From positions 55,933,980-55,997,979 of the forward strand of contig NC_068575.1 of the NCBI RefSeq assembly GCF_025698545.1: a stretch of DNA of 64,000 nucleotides. The letters are read 5' to 3'. The notes below the pieces were generated by a model that worked only from the letters and a program-made list of their open reading frames with translations, did no database searches and was not told where the DNA came from. Origin of the DNA: Gossypium raimondii. Taxonomy: Eukaryota; Streptophyta; Magnoliopsida; Malvales; Malvaceae. Shown in pieces: positions 36,863 to 48,976 of this stretch; positions within the stretch are counted from its first letter, which is position 1, and each line of letters starts with the position of its first letter. Position numbers and translations under genes: made by a program.

Positions 36863-38961
36863 TCATTTGCCTAGTTTTATTCTCTTTTGCGTCCAGAGAA
36901 GCTTGAATGGCTTGAGGATAGTTTTATTCTCTTTTGCGTCCAGAGAAGCTTGAATGGCTTGAGGTTCAAATGGGGGAGGCAATGCACATGGAGGTTTATC
37001 ACTAGGAGACTTCACCATTGACTGCACCATGAATTCCTTCCATAAACCTTGCTCCGTGGTTTCGGAGCAGAGCTTTTGGGCATTTGGAGGTATTGTTGGT
37101 TTAAACTTCAAGAGTTTAGCGTATTCGTTCAACAAATGGAACATGTAATCATACACGTTTCGCATTGTCAAAGCCTCTTCGATAAATTTGCTTCCTGCTT
37201 TCCCTATGGCCTCTGCCTGCAAATTTATGGAATGAAATCAAGGCAAGGGTCTATATTTCTTATGACAACTAAATGATTGAATTCATTGGAATCCAAGTTT
37301 TCATTTGCTGGGAATCATATAGTACCATGTGAGGGTGATTATTGCCCCATTCAACTGCAAACTTAAGATGTTTGCATCTGTTTTTGCGACGAATAGGCCA
37401 GAAATGCTGCATTGGCACCATGCTTCTCGAGAAGAAATCATAGTATTTAGGCTGTATCATCAAGGTCATGCTGTCGCATGCCAGTATGTACTTCTCACTT
37501 ACAGACCATGTCACTCCTTCTATATAAATTTTATATCTTGATATCGATTGGACACAGCAAAGTTCAAAATCTCATTAGAGTCAAAGTTGTTTAAAATTGA
37601 AATGAGAAGAAAAAAGGGTTTCTTATATACCTATGGGTGCATTGATCTTCCAATTTAGAATGCTTGAAACCTCCTTGGATTTCTTGACCCCAATCCTGAA
37701 TTAACAAGTCAGTTACAGAGCTAACCATTTGGCTTGGCATAAGAAAGAAAAAAACAAACATAATATTTCAGGAAGTACCTGCTTATAAAGCCGAACATTC
37801 CAGTCGTGTTTAGCTGAAAGGTTGCATTTCATAAAACTTAGCCTCCTATCTCTAGAAACTAGTGGATTACCCTTCCAGTAGGCATAAGGCTCCCTCTTTT
37901 CCCACTTGATCCTCTCATTCCCTTTCTTTATTGCTCTCAACGTCTCCTCCCATGGCTTTATATTAACCTCTCCCCTGCCACAACAAAGCAAAGCAAATAT
38001 GATTAGCTAGCTAATTGCAGGTGAAAAAAAAATCAAACATTTGCCTTTTTTTTTTCTGCATTAGAAATCTGTTGTGGTAATACGAGTTAAAAACATGAAC
38101 AGGGTATGTAAATAAAATGGGCAAAGAATCTAACAGTAATACTATACCATCCCCAGAAGGTCCAGTCAGGGAACACAATGTCCAGTGCTGCCTTCTCTCC
38201 ACAGTAATGAAACACCGGCGGTGCTAATGCAGCATAGCGTCCTTTGTAGTTTCTTTTCTTGATCACAGTATCGTCTCCACAAAAGAACAAAAGGTCCAAG
38301 TCGGGTACTTTTCCAGGGTACAACCTTAGAAGCTGCAAAATGCCCCATATTGTAAATACATCTCTGGTTTGATATGACATTCTGTACCTCTCCACATAAG
38401 CCGTTCCGTTGACAATGACGAGCCTGAAATCCGCACTGGGTTTTCCCCTTTCAATCATGTCTTCTGTAATCCCCGTACTCTCCCATTGCTTTAAATCTTG
38501 GTGGATCCACCGGAAGTAGTCTGGGCAAGTTCCATTAGTCGATGATTCTTTGGGCTCAAACACCGACGGATAATTAACTAAATTAGAGCAGTTGAAAGGA
38601 AATTCAACGCTCTCATGATGAATTTCAGAACTTCGTGCCTGCCCAAGTGGAATACCCTGTATGATAGGCTGAGAAGCAAGTATACCAAAAAGGGAAAAAA
38701 ATATTCTATTAAGATATGGAAATCTAATGCCTTTGATATAAATATATATAAATTCACTAAACATGAGGGAGTAAGCAACAGGTTTGGAGGGAGACTTACA
38801 ATATCCATCCAATTAAGCAGAGCTGCAATAGCAAGGAGGAAGAAGAAGAATATGAAGATAGTAGTTGTAGAGACGAATCCCTTGAGGCGTCCAACACCAA
38901 CCTTTGGGAAGCAACCATGAATTGTTTGATCACCAAGAACATGTTTAACATGCTCCGCCAT
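36863..38961 (-). CDS. GT90 (CAP10/DUF821) O-glucosyltransferase-like, copy 4, altered C-terminus
   Basis: Same family and exon plan. Exons are 38800-38961, 38148-38668, 37779-37974, 37631-37695, 37326-37536 and 36863-37216, summing to 1509 nt (502 aa) with matching phases. The N-terminal start is MAEHVKHVLGDQ, with membrane segment STTTIFIFFFFLLAIAALLN. The CAP10 core is complete: CPDYFRWIHQDLKQW, ADFRLVIVNGTAYVERY, YAYWKGNP, WSVSEKYILACDSMTLM, KFAVEWGNN. A 47-bp tandem duplication in the last exon (36872-36965) shifts the frame, so the protein ends KENKTILKPFKLLWTQ and so on instead of the ETEYWKKTK ending of its paralogues. The change lies after the conserved domain, so the enzyme may still fold. 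Intron 1 is only 131 bp, against 565 bp in copy 3 and about 2.4 kb in copy 2. Confidence 0.87.
36872..36965. repeat. 47-bp tandem duplication in GT90 copy 4 exon 6
   Basis: TAGTTTTATTCTCTTTTGCG starts at 36872 and again at 36919. Because 47 is not a multiple of three, the coding frame changes within the last codons of the gene. The two units are nearly identical, so the event is recent. Confidence 0.9.
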
Positions 38962-39939
38962 GGAAACTGTATTCGCGAGCTCACGCACACAGTACAGTAA
39001 TTGAGGCGTATAAAGTGGGGGCGTTGGATTCCTGGAGATGGAGCTGCAAAACTGAGATGAAGAGTAGCTGGTAAAAACTTGGAAAAACAAAGATCGAAAT
39101 TAAGCAGAAGTGTTGTTGATGTTGTGGAATGGAAGAGGTTTTAAGCTAAATGGAACTTGGGTCAAGAAATAGTCATGACGACATGCGTTTGAGAAGAAAA
39201 TATGGGCTTAAATTTTTTTTATCATTTTAAAAACTATTAAATTAATTCTTTACTTAAGATTTTTTTTTTTTTTTTGGTTCAACTTGAGTTGATTTTGTTA
39301 AGATTTGATTTTTATCACTGCAACCCATAAGGTTTTTGTTTTTCTGGAATAGGGGAAAAAGATGATGATGAATTAATTAGTAACCAAGACTTTTCTTTGA
39401 AAATATATGGTGGGGCAACTTGAAGAATATATATATATATGGGTCTATCTCAATTATTAATTTTAGGCCTTTCAAGAGAAAAACGAAATAGGATGATATA
39501 TATATATAATATTAACCAAGAGTTAAGGATTCTTTTGGATGGATGGTACATGTTTACTAGTTAGTGTAAAAATAACAATAATAATAAAATTAAATATTAT
39601 AATGATATTGCAGTAAAATAAATTTAGATCCAAATACACCCTAAATTTGGTTTTACATAATCAATCAATAGACGAGACTAAGTTTATACATCGTGATCCA
39701 AAATTTTTGTGCATTTACTATTTATATTAATATAATTTTGTTGATTCAGTTTGTTATTACAATCTAAATAATTTCAATTTAGTCAAAATGAGTGCTAAAA
39801 CAAATTTACAGAGTTTGACATCATGAGGGAAAATACAAATACACCCCAAAAAGTGCCCTTATGAAGACGATAATAATTTGTCATACTTTTTTATTATAAT
39901 GGAATCTAAAAATTTCCGCAAACAAGCCGCGTTGAATAA
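38962..39939. other. upstream region of GT90 copy 4
   Basis: 38990-39100 is the probable leader, alignable with copies 2 and 3. About 39450-39715 matches the 136-bp repeat unit upstream of copy 3. Short AT dinucleotide runs lie at about 39428-39440 and 39499-39509. No other gene was recognised. Confidence 0.5.
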
Positions 39940-42900
39940 GGATTTCACACTTGGCGGCTTTGCACTTTAATTTCAAAAAGAAAAAGACCAAACATGTCCT
40001 ACAGTGGAAGAGTTACTTGCGAATAACGAGTGAAATGAATGAAAATCTACAGGCCAACGTGACTGAAAAGGAAATCAAGCTTTCACTTAGGCCCTCGGAT
40101 GGAATGGGTTTGTCTAAGGGTGTTCAAAAAATTAACCCAATCGAAATATTTTGATTAATTCGAATTAATCGAAATTTATATATTTTTATCTTTTGGTTAA
40201 AAAATATTAAAAAAATACATTAAGATTAACAGAAATATATATTTTTAGTATATCTTTATAATTTTTAAAGGATTAAATTAATATTTTATAATTTTAGGGG
40301 GCAAAGTGAAATTTTACCTTTACTAATTTAATTTTTTTAAAAAAAATTAGAGGGCCTAAATAGTAATTTTCCATTTTAGGGGGGTGGGGCCCATGCCAAC
40401 CCCCTAGATTCGCTTCTGGAACTAAGTTCGGCCACCAACCGATTAACCAAATTAGGTCGATTCGATCGGTTAATTCGGTTTTAACCGAAGTTTGAACACC
40501 CCTAAATTTATAATGATATTGAGATGTTATCAAAGTTGAGATTTGTATTTTGATTCGAGATTTCTTCATTCATAACACCGTGCCACAAGGTGTTAATGCT
40601 ACCAATCTCGTTTTTGTTCCGAAAGTTACAAACCTAGAATATGTTAGTGATTTCCGACCTATAGGTTGTTGTAACTTCATTTACAAGATCATTGCTCACA
40701 TCCTCGCAACTAGATAAAAACCGATTCTGTAACTTTTGGATGTAGAGAATTATGATGTGCGTCATATTTACATCCTTCTCGCTTAATGTTGATGGAGAGG
40801 AAATTGGAGCTTTTATTCCAGGGAGATTCGCTATCGCCAAATTTATTCAATTTAATTGCAAACGGATTCTCAACTATAATTACTAAAGCTACAAATCACA
40901 CCCTGATGTCTGCCAATTACTCATCTCCTCTTTGCGGATGATTGTTTATTATTCTGCAAGGTTAATTGCACCAATGTTGTAACCATACATGATTGTTTCT
41001 CTTTTCCAAAATGCCACGGGGAAAATGGTGAATCAGGACAAATCATCCGTTTTTCTTCTCCCCCAACACTTATTTGAATACTATCGGTTCAACATGTGGA
41101 ATTCAAAATATGTACTGAATGTTAGAAGATTCCAAGTTCTTAGGTTTGCCTTCCATTTGGGGGACGGGGAAAAAGAGGCTCTCGCTTCCCTTAAAAGAAA
41201 AAATCTCTATGAAAATTGGTAGTAGGAAAGGGATACTTCTATCAAAAGTAGGGCCCAAGTTCTCATCAAATCGGTGGTGTCGGCTATGCTGATTTACATC
41301 ATGCAATGTTTCAAAGTCCCCGTTACTTTGTAATGAACTGAACGTATTGCTTAATAAATTTTGGTGGATTGGATTAGATGCCACCAAGAACTCAATACAG
41401 TGGATGTCATAGGACAAACTTGCAACTCAAAAGAAGAAAGGCGAGATGGGTTTAGAGATTTCCAAGCCTTTAATGCGGTGCTTCTTGCAAAACAAGCTTG
41501 GAGAATGTTACAAGAACCAAAGGCTAGATGGGCTGAGATTCTTAAAGCCATTTATTTTTCGAATTCATCGTATGCTAAAACTTGAAAAGGCAGGGGCTGC
41601 TCCTGGACGTGGAAAAGCATTTACGAAGGGTTGGTTTTTCTTGAAAAAGGGCTGAGGTGGAATATCGGAAATGGGGAAGATATTCTAATTTGGGAGGAGA
41701 AATGGATCCCAACAACAACAAACTTCATGCTTTCCACACCACAATCAGAGGGAGAGGGACTGGTGCTTGTTAAACATTTTGTTTCACCTTGTGGTAGACA
41801 ATGGAACTTTGAATTACTTCGAGCTTGTTTCAACAAAGATGAACGAAAGGCCATTTCCATGATCCCGATTGGAGGAGCTGATCAAGAAGATAAACTTATC
41901 TGGCACCATTCTTCTCATGGTATATACAATGTTGGAAATCCTCCACCAATTGGCTCTAGTTCGAGCCATCACTTTCAGGGATTCGATTGGAGGACTATTT
42001 GGAATCTCAAGACTCCACAAAAGATAAAAACATTGATTTGGTGGACTCGTCACAATGCCTTAGCCTCCAATGAAAACTTAGTTCGAAGACACCACACAAA
42101 ATCCATAAGTTGTATGAGATGCAGAGCGGGCTGTGAATCTTTAGAACATATCTTATTTTTCTGCCCTTTCACCCAAGCTGTTTGGAGAGCTTCATCCTTT
42201 CACTATACTCCGGCCTTAATGGGGTTGGGTTCCTTTGTCGACGGGTGGATGAAGATCAATCAAGAGCTGACTAATTTTGGTGCTTTTTTGGGTACCAGCA
42301 TATATCATTGCCTGGTTATGCTGGAATATTTGGAAGGCTCGGAATAATTGAGATTTTCGAGGTGTATCTGTTAAACAAATTCAGTTATGGAATGAACCCA
42401 TGGACAGCTTTCTTGAGTTTTCGGAGGCTGCTAATTCCTTTAACCGGGCTGATATTAGGACTAGGAACCAAGATGTTGTTTGGTCTCCTCCTCCTCCTCT
42501 TAACACTACTAAGATCAATCGTGATGCCTCCTTTATGGGTGTTTCCAATGTGGCTATTGCGAGGAGTAGCAACGGTGATGTTATCAACGGAATCAAAGCA
42601 CAAACGAGGTCGTTAAATGTGTTTGTGACTGAAACCTTGGCAATAAGGTTAGGTTTCTTGTTGATATATCGCAACAGATGGCAAAATGTCATTATCGAAT
42701 CTGACAGCTTCAAAACCATTAAAATGATCCACGAAAAGATGAGAATATTGTGGGAGGTCTCGGCTATCATTGGGGACATTGTTTCCCATACGTCTAACAT
42801 TGGTTCTATTTGTTTCCAACATGTTCTTTGCACCGGGAACAAAGTTGCTGATTGGATAGTAAAGATAAGTATCGGTGGCTGTTGTCTCCCTTCATGACAA

Positions 42901-42960
42901 TAGTGTATCCCGAATGAACTCATGAAATTTCGTAATTCGTATAGCTTCATTAATCGAAAT
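39940..42960 (+). mobile_element. LINE (L1-type) fragment with RT, zinc-binding and RNase H regions
   Basis: This is a decayed non-LTR retrotransposon. The N-terminal RT region is seen at about 39990-40117 (NENLQANVTEKEIKLSL) and, after a MITE, resumes at about 40560 (NATNLVFVPKVTN, SDFRPIGCCNFIYKIIAH). About 41020-41600 holds later RT/thumb sequence (KMVNQDKSSVF). About 41640-42290 carries the zf-RVT region, including WNLKTPQKIKTLIWW and CMRCRAGCESLEHILF. About 42490-42895 is an RNase H domain with the acidic residues in NRDAS, TETLAIR and IESDS. Several stops and frame changes interrupt it, for example at 41221 (TAG) and near 41330-41345, so it is inactive. The 5' endonuclease part is missing. 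No clear poly-A tail or target duplication was found. Confidence 0.8.
40118..40502. mobile_element. TAA-flanked MITE, GGGTGTTCA family, copy 2, inside the LINE
   Basis: The ends are GGGTGTTCAAA and TTTGAACACCCC, flanked by TAA at 40115-40117 and TAA at 40503-40505. This gives a 3-bp target duplication as in PIF/Harbinger MITEs. It splits the LINE reverse transcriptase, and is therefore younger than the LINE. About 40262-40422 inside it is a different repeat also found at 1085-1262. Confidence 0.75.
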
Positions 42961-44336
42961 TTTTATTGAAAAAATCTCACAAGACGGCTTTGCGTAAGGA
43001 TTGCATCGTTGTATGGCTACGAGACATGGCCAAGCCTATCACAAAGTTTCACTACGAATATAGTAATTTATTATAGAATTGGTAGCCAAACGTTATACTT
43101 GTTGAAAGAAATTTTGACCATATAAACTTTAAAATATTTAATTTCACTTTACATTTTCGTGATTTTACATATTTTTTGTCCTTTTTTCCCCCTCTATTCG
43201 TCTCTCCTTTCTTTCTTCTTCTCCATTAATTGTAGAAGAGAATTCTCAATCACTGGTTTACAATTAGGTAATTTGACTGACGTTCTTAGTCTTGACCACT
43301 TGAGATACTCTACCACCATAGGTAAAGCAAACAACTACGAATACAGATTCCATCTTTAGTTTACAATTATCTTGTACTGGAATCAGTTGTGGCTACCATC
43401 AGCACTTCAAGTTTCAACAATTATACAATTATGAAATAGAATTTTAATATTTCTAGACTAAGAAAGAGCATATAACATGTGAATTCCATTTTGCTGCCTC
43501 AAACAAAGTAAGATTCTTCTAATGCTTCATGCATAAACATTCTGGGAAAAAGAAAGTAAATAAATGGAAATGAAGAGAAAGAGACCCACATCAGTGTGAA
43601 ACAAAGTGAAGTATGTTTAGCGAAATAACAAAATACAGAATCCAAAAACAAAAGAATATAGACATAACAAGAGATTATTAGGAGAATCCACACTAGCTAC
43701 TTTTTAACTTCCTAGAAGCTGTATTGCTAGCAATATTTGGAAATCAAAGGAGCCATTTCTGGATATTAGGGTGCATAAGGCAGAAGCTTGATGAATGAAA
43801 AATGATTACTGCAACTTAAAAACTTTCTCCCCAACATAAAAAAATGAAGTCAATATTAATTCCTATCAACCAAATAACCATAGAATCTTCATCTGGAGTT
43901 GATGAGAAAGAAGAAAAGAGAGGGGACAAGGAAAAGGAAATAATTAGAAAAAAAATTTTGAGAGAGTAGTAAACATCCACAAATCATGACCCTCATTTTA
44001 AATTAATCCTTAAACTTCTCCAAACTATTAAGGTTATATCAATTACGTCTTTAGGTTACTAAAACAATTATTTAGTTGTTAAATAACACATTAAATCTTA
44101 TATTGTATAATTTAAAATGAATATTTTAAAATCGGACTTCAAAGCTTTTACTTTATTAAATCTATAAACTCAAAATAAATCCACAAATACTAAGAATTGA
44201 ACCTAAAATATCGAAACCACTATAGCTTTAATTTTGCTATTTTAAACAAACAAAACCTCACTTGATTTAATTGAAAATATTTTTTTATAAAATATATTCT
44301 GGTATAAATTTTTTTTCATTCATACTATGACAGTAT
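42961..44336. other. intergenic, no gene recognised
   Basis: This is AT-rich spacer. A weak B-box-like AGGTTCAATTC on the minus strand near 44200 is not enough to call a SINE. No coding sequence was recognised. Confidence 0.5.
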
Positions 44337-44914
44337 TAGACTTGATCATGAGCTGAGCTGTTCGGCCCGCTCGAAAAATGAGAGGATTTGGGCAAAAAAT
44401 ATAGGTCTAAAAAATAGGCTTGGGAAAAAAAATAAGGCTCGTTTTCTAAATGGGCCGAGCCTCAGGTAAGCTTTTTTTTTTTGCCCGGGCCTGGCCAATC
44501 CAAATTTGCAAAAAAATAAATCTGTTGTTTTGCTATTATTTCGCTATTTGTTACTGTTTTATTGTTATTGTTTGGATATTGTATAACGCGTGTTTTATTG
44601 TTAATTTTGCTATTATTTTAGAGGTATTTACATGCTAAGTTACATATATCTCTAGTGTTATTTAAATAGAAATATTTTTTTATTTATTTTCAATTTGTTA
44701 GGAAACATTTATTTTAATGTTTTTAGTGTATCTAATGTATTATATTTTTTCAATTTGTTTTTATATAAAAATAATATTATAAAAAATTGTAATACAAACG
44801 GGCCGAGCCAAGCTTAGACAAAATTTTAAGCCCATTTATTCGGGTCAGCCCTGAGCTTAGAAAACGGGCCTAAAATTCTGTTGAACCCGGTCCAGTCCAT
44901 GATCGCCTCTAGAC
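44337..44914 (+). mobile_element. hAT-like non-autonomous element A
   Basis: The left end is TAGACTTGATCATG and the right end CATGATCGCCTCTA. An 8-bp flank GACAGTAT (44329-44336) is matched 6/8 by GATGGTAT just after element B (45520-45527), which fits hAT target duplication with element B sitting in the right terminus of A. GGCCC-rich subterminal regions (CTGTTCGGCCCGC, CGGGCCTGGCC) flank an AT-rich centre. There is no coding capacity. Confidence 0.65.
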
Positions 44915-45515
44915 TAGAGGTGTCCATGGGTCAGGTCGAGTCCAACCAAAAGTTTAGACCCGTTTATTAAGCCCGGCTCGAAAAATAACATAAAATTTTG
45001 CCTAAGCCCGGTCCGGATAAAAATGCTAAAGCCTGGCCCACCCGTATTAATTTTTTTATATAATTTTTTAAATATATATATAATACATCAAAAATACTAA
45101 AAACATTAAAATAAATGTCTCCCAACAAATTTAAAATAAATTAAATATATATATAACACTAAGATAGGTGCAACTTAACAAGCAAATGCTCCTAAAATAG
45201 TAACAAAATTAACAATAAAACAAGAGTTATATAATATTCAAACAATAACAACAAAATAGTAGCAACATAATAGTAAAACGGTAACAAAATGGTGAAAAAA
45301 ATAAAAAAATAGCAACAAAACAATAAAAACAACAACAAAAATAACAAGTTTTTTATTACATATTCGGGCCAGGCTCAAATTAAAAAAGTCTTACCCAAGG
45401 CTGGTCCGTTTCCTAAATAGATTTTATATTTATGCCCAAGACCATTTTTTAAGCGTATATTTTTTTAAAATCCTTCTACTTTTCGAACAGATCCAGCCCG
45501 GCCCATGGACAGGTA
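44915..45515 (-). mobile_element. hAT-like element B, inserted in the end of A, opposite orientation
   Basis: The ends are TAGAGGTGTCCATGGG and CCCATGGACAGGTA. The 8-bp flanks are CTCTAGAC (44907-44914) and CTCTAGAT (45516-45523), a 7/8 target duplication. Its interior is an inverted relative of element A: TTTGGATATTGTATAACG in A corresponds to TTATATAATATTCAAAC here. It belongs to the same family but was inserted later. Confidence 0.7.
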
Positions 45516-46390
45516 CTCTAGATGGTATTATATTCCAATATTTTAGTATGAATTTACGGGCAGGCAGTCTAATGGGCTCTGATTAAGAAGAGATGTGAAA
45601 CATGGTTTGTAATAGTAGGAAATTTGAGAATTTAGAAAAGCCTGTTAGCAAGAAGCTGCCTTACATATAACAAGGCCATTGGATCACAATCCGGATATAT
45701 ACATTAGGCTGACGGACCAGGCCCATCCTTGTATTAAATTGAAGCATCCCCCCCCCCCCGACCCATGCTGTATTTTCATTTCATATTAAATTATGTTGAT
45801 TAAAAAGCTTGCAATGTCTAAAGTCCATGCCTTTAATTAAAAGTTTAGTAGTTTATAATCAAAAGGCAATTCGGCCACTCCAATCACCAACAGCGGTGTA
45901 CCAAATCATTCACACAAATAACTGAAATGAAATCCCTATTTGTATGCTCAGCTTAGTTGGCCACCAGCCTAGACCTACGCTCTTCTTATTTGTCATTTCC
46001 CATTTCCTTTGCTTTTTCCCCAGTTTTACTTTCACATCAATTAGTCAAAGCAATGATCATGTGTTTTAACTACTCTACGTCGTCGTTTCCTACTAGCCGA
46101 TATACGTCACACACATTTTAACCGTTTTACCTGTCGGCATGAAAGATTCCACATCATACTCTCGACCGTCTAGTTTAAAAGATGGGAACCGTTGGATCAA
46201 ACGATAATAAAATAATATCCAAAATCAACAGTGTTTACGCGTGAACGTAGCGTAGGATATCAAAATCCAGAGTGGATTTATTATGAGTGTCTGGCTATAT
46301 AATTTGATTTCAGCAAAACCTTGAGTATCACTTAATTCCTAACGAAATTATCGAGTATTTTTTTCACAAACCCATAAAATTGTTTAAGTT
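45516..46390 (+). promoter_or_regulatory. remorin upstream region
   Basis: 45610-45755 is a segment also present at 28910-29150, next to GT90 copy 3. It ends in a 12-C homopolymer at 45748-45759. A TATA box (CTATATAATTT, about 46293-46303) lies about 90 bp before the remorin ATG. Short GTGTTTACGCGTG and CACACAC motifs occur, but no regulator can be assigned. Confidence 0.5.
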
Positions 46391-48976
46391 ATGGCGGAGG
46401 AAGTGAAGAAGCAAGCTGAAGCTGAAACGACGGCGGCTCCACCGCCGGCAGTGGAGGTTCCAAAAGCTGAATCTGAGGAAAAAACTGTATCTCCACCGCC
46501 AGCAGAGGAGAAACCTGAAGAGTCCAAAGCTCTTGTTGTAGTTGAGAGTAAGCTTGGCTGTTACCTCATTTCGCGCTTGTTCTACATATATAGTCTCAAC
46601 TTTCAACATGAAAATCATGAAAATTTATATGCTTTCTTTTAAGCATTTACTGGAAATTAACACTAGTCTGAGAATTTTCTTTTTTTTTTCGATTAATCAT
46701 TTTGTTCAGATTTTTTTCCTCATTCCAGATGGATTTATCTCTCTTTTTTGTTCTTCAGTGAAGTAATTTTTCATTTATGGTTTGCTGAAATTCTCTTTCA
46801 AATTTGTATAAGAAAATATTGATAGTTTCATATAATCAAAACTTCGATTTCGAGTTTCCATCCTTTTTTCAGTTAAAATTCATATAAAGCTGGTTTCTAG
46901 AATCTCTTAAATCAACTGATCTAAGGAAAACAGAGCTCAAGACAATTAGTATAAAACTTTACCTTTAATTGCTGTTTTAGTGCTATGTTCTTTTAGAATA
47001 CGATCAAATTTAACACAAAAGTGGGAAAATAAATAAAACGAACAGTTAAATTTCCTTTTCCAGATTTCTCTGTGCGAGTTTTCTCTGTCTTTCTTTTGTT
47101 TACCCTTTATTGAATGAACACTGAACAGTTACTTGATCGCTTTGTTGGACTGAGTAGAGTTTCAACTCCGAACCCTATTGAGAAAGACTAAACTTTTTGA
47201 ATGAAACAATTGAACTCTCTTTAAAAATGACCATTTGTCTATGCTGATGTATTTTAATTTCTTTTTCGTATCTGAAAATATATGTTAAACACGAAAACTT
47301 GCAGGAAAATAAAGAGTTAAAGTAAACTGTACTGGTTTTCCATGGGACCTTTTTCCTTTTTTTTTTCCTTTCTGAGCCATACCATTCCTTTACTTTTCTC
47401 TGTTTATCAAATTTGAAACATATCTTTACTCTGATGTGATGATACGTTTTATATTGTGAAGAATATTATCCGATTTAACACTGAAGATTCTACAAGAATA
47501 TGGTTAGGTTGGCAAGTTGCTATTGGTGATTTCTTTTTTTCGAAGGTGCTATTGTCGATTAGCTTAACACTATTTGTAGTTATTGCCCATCAATTATTGT
47601 CGTGGGCATCTAATAATATGATTATGGACCCCTTTTTTTTTCATTATTTTTAGGTGAAAGATTAAAGTTGCTTTGACAACAGGAATTGTACTGTTGCTAT
47701 ATCTTGTCTTATTAACTAGCTTTTAAGATTGAAAAAGAAGCTTCAATTATGGTATATCTTTTTTTATGAAGAATTAGTGTCATATTCTTCTGTATTGATA
47801 GAAATTCCAGGTAATCCTCAATTCGGTGCTAGTTTTTGTGCAAGTCTTACTACACCTGAATCTTATCAATGTACTTAAAGAACCGATTTGCGTAATTTTA
47901 TTTGTTTATGTAGTAAGTTAGATTGATCCAGACATACTATGAATTGAAGTGATTAGTCTTTTGTAATAACTTTAATATTTTACATGGGCTAATGACGTTT
48001 GTCATCATTAGTCATTGCTAAAAATTATTCTGGTGGTTTTAACATTATTTTCATTTTGACAGAGGCTCCAGAGCCTGAACCAAAGAAAATCTCAGGAGGA
48101 TCACATGATAGAGGTAAGTATGAAGTGATACTATCGCTTTATTATCATTAGATACTACTTGGTGATTTGATGAATGTATTTAAGATCTATGAAAGGAGGA
48201 GGTTTAAGATCTATTGCTTCTATTTTTTTAGATATTTCCCTTGCAGAGGTTGAAAAGGCAAAAAGGTTGTCATTCATCAAGGCATGGGAAGAAAGTGAAA
48301 AGACCAAAGCAGAGAATAAGTAAGGCCAAAAACCCCTTTCCATCTTTTCACAGAAGACTGAAGCTTACGAAATAGTTGTGTTCTCCACTAATTGTAGCTA
48401 TATACAAAATTTTCTTTATAGTTTACAATTTCCATGATCTTCTATGAAGAGGTTTATTGCTAAGTATTCTATCACTATGAAAGTTATCTTTATGGTTCTC
48501 ATGACCATCTGTGAGGAGTTTAACTGTTAAATAATCTATTGACTTAAAATCGATGAGCAGGTCCCAGAAAAAGCTCTCTGCTATTGTAGCATGGGAGAAC
48601 AGCAAGAAAGCATCTCTGGAAGCAAAACTGAAAAAAATTGAGGTAACTGGCTCTCTATTGCCTTTTTTTTGTGTGCGTGTGTGTGTGCATCCATGCTTTG
48701 CTTTTTATGATTTAAATCAATTTTACTTAGGGGGTCTGTTATCAATTGGTTTTAATTCTAACGAGGTGCAAATATTGGTAGGAACAATTGGAAAAGAAGA
48801 AAGCAGAATGTGCAGAGAAAATGAAAAACAAGGTAGCTTTGCTTCACAAGGAAGCAGAAGAAAAGAGGGCTATGGTTGAAGCCAAACGAGGAGAAGAGGT
48901 TCTCAAGGCGGAGGAAATGGCTGCAAAATACCGTGCAACCGGACAAACTCCAAAAAAGGTCCTTGGGTGTTTCTGA
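46391..48976 (+). CDS. remorin, group 1 type
   Basis: Remorins are plant plasma-membrane proteins that mark sterol-rich nanodomains and affect cell-to-cell movement and responses to microbes. Exons are 46391-46547, 48063-48113, 48232-48319, 48561-48642 and 48782-48976, giving 573 nt or 190 aa with clean GT-AG sites and matching phases. The N-terminal half is disordered, Pro/Glu/Ala-rich and likely phosphorylated (MAEEVKKQAEAETTAAPPPA). The C-terminal Remorin_C domain forms a coiled coil: AEVEKAKRLSFIKAWEESEK, KLSAIVAWENSKKASLEAKL, EQLEKKKAECAEKMKNKVAL. It ends KYRATGQTPKKVLGCF, the RemCA anchor whose Cys is the usual S-acylation site. Length matches potato REM1.3 (198 aa). Intron 1 is 1.5 kb, and intron 4 holds a short GT repeat (about 48670-48688). 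The gene looks intact. Confidence 0.95.

Noticed and set aside
44180-44230. B-box-like AGGTTCAATTC on the minus strand
   Set aside because: No matching A box or body was found, so a SINE call would be unsupported.
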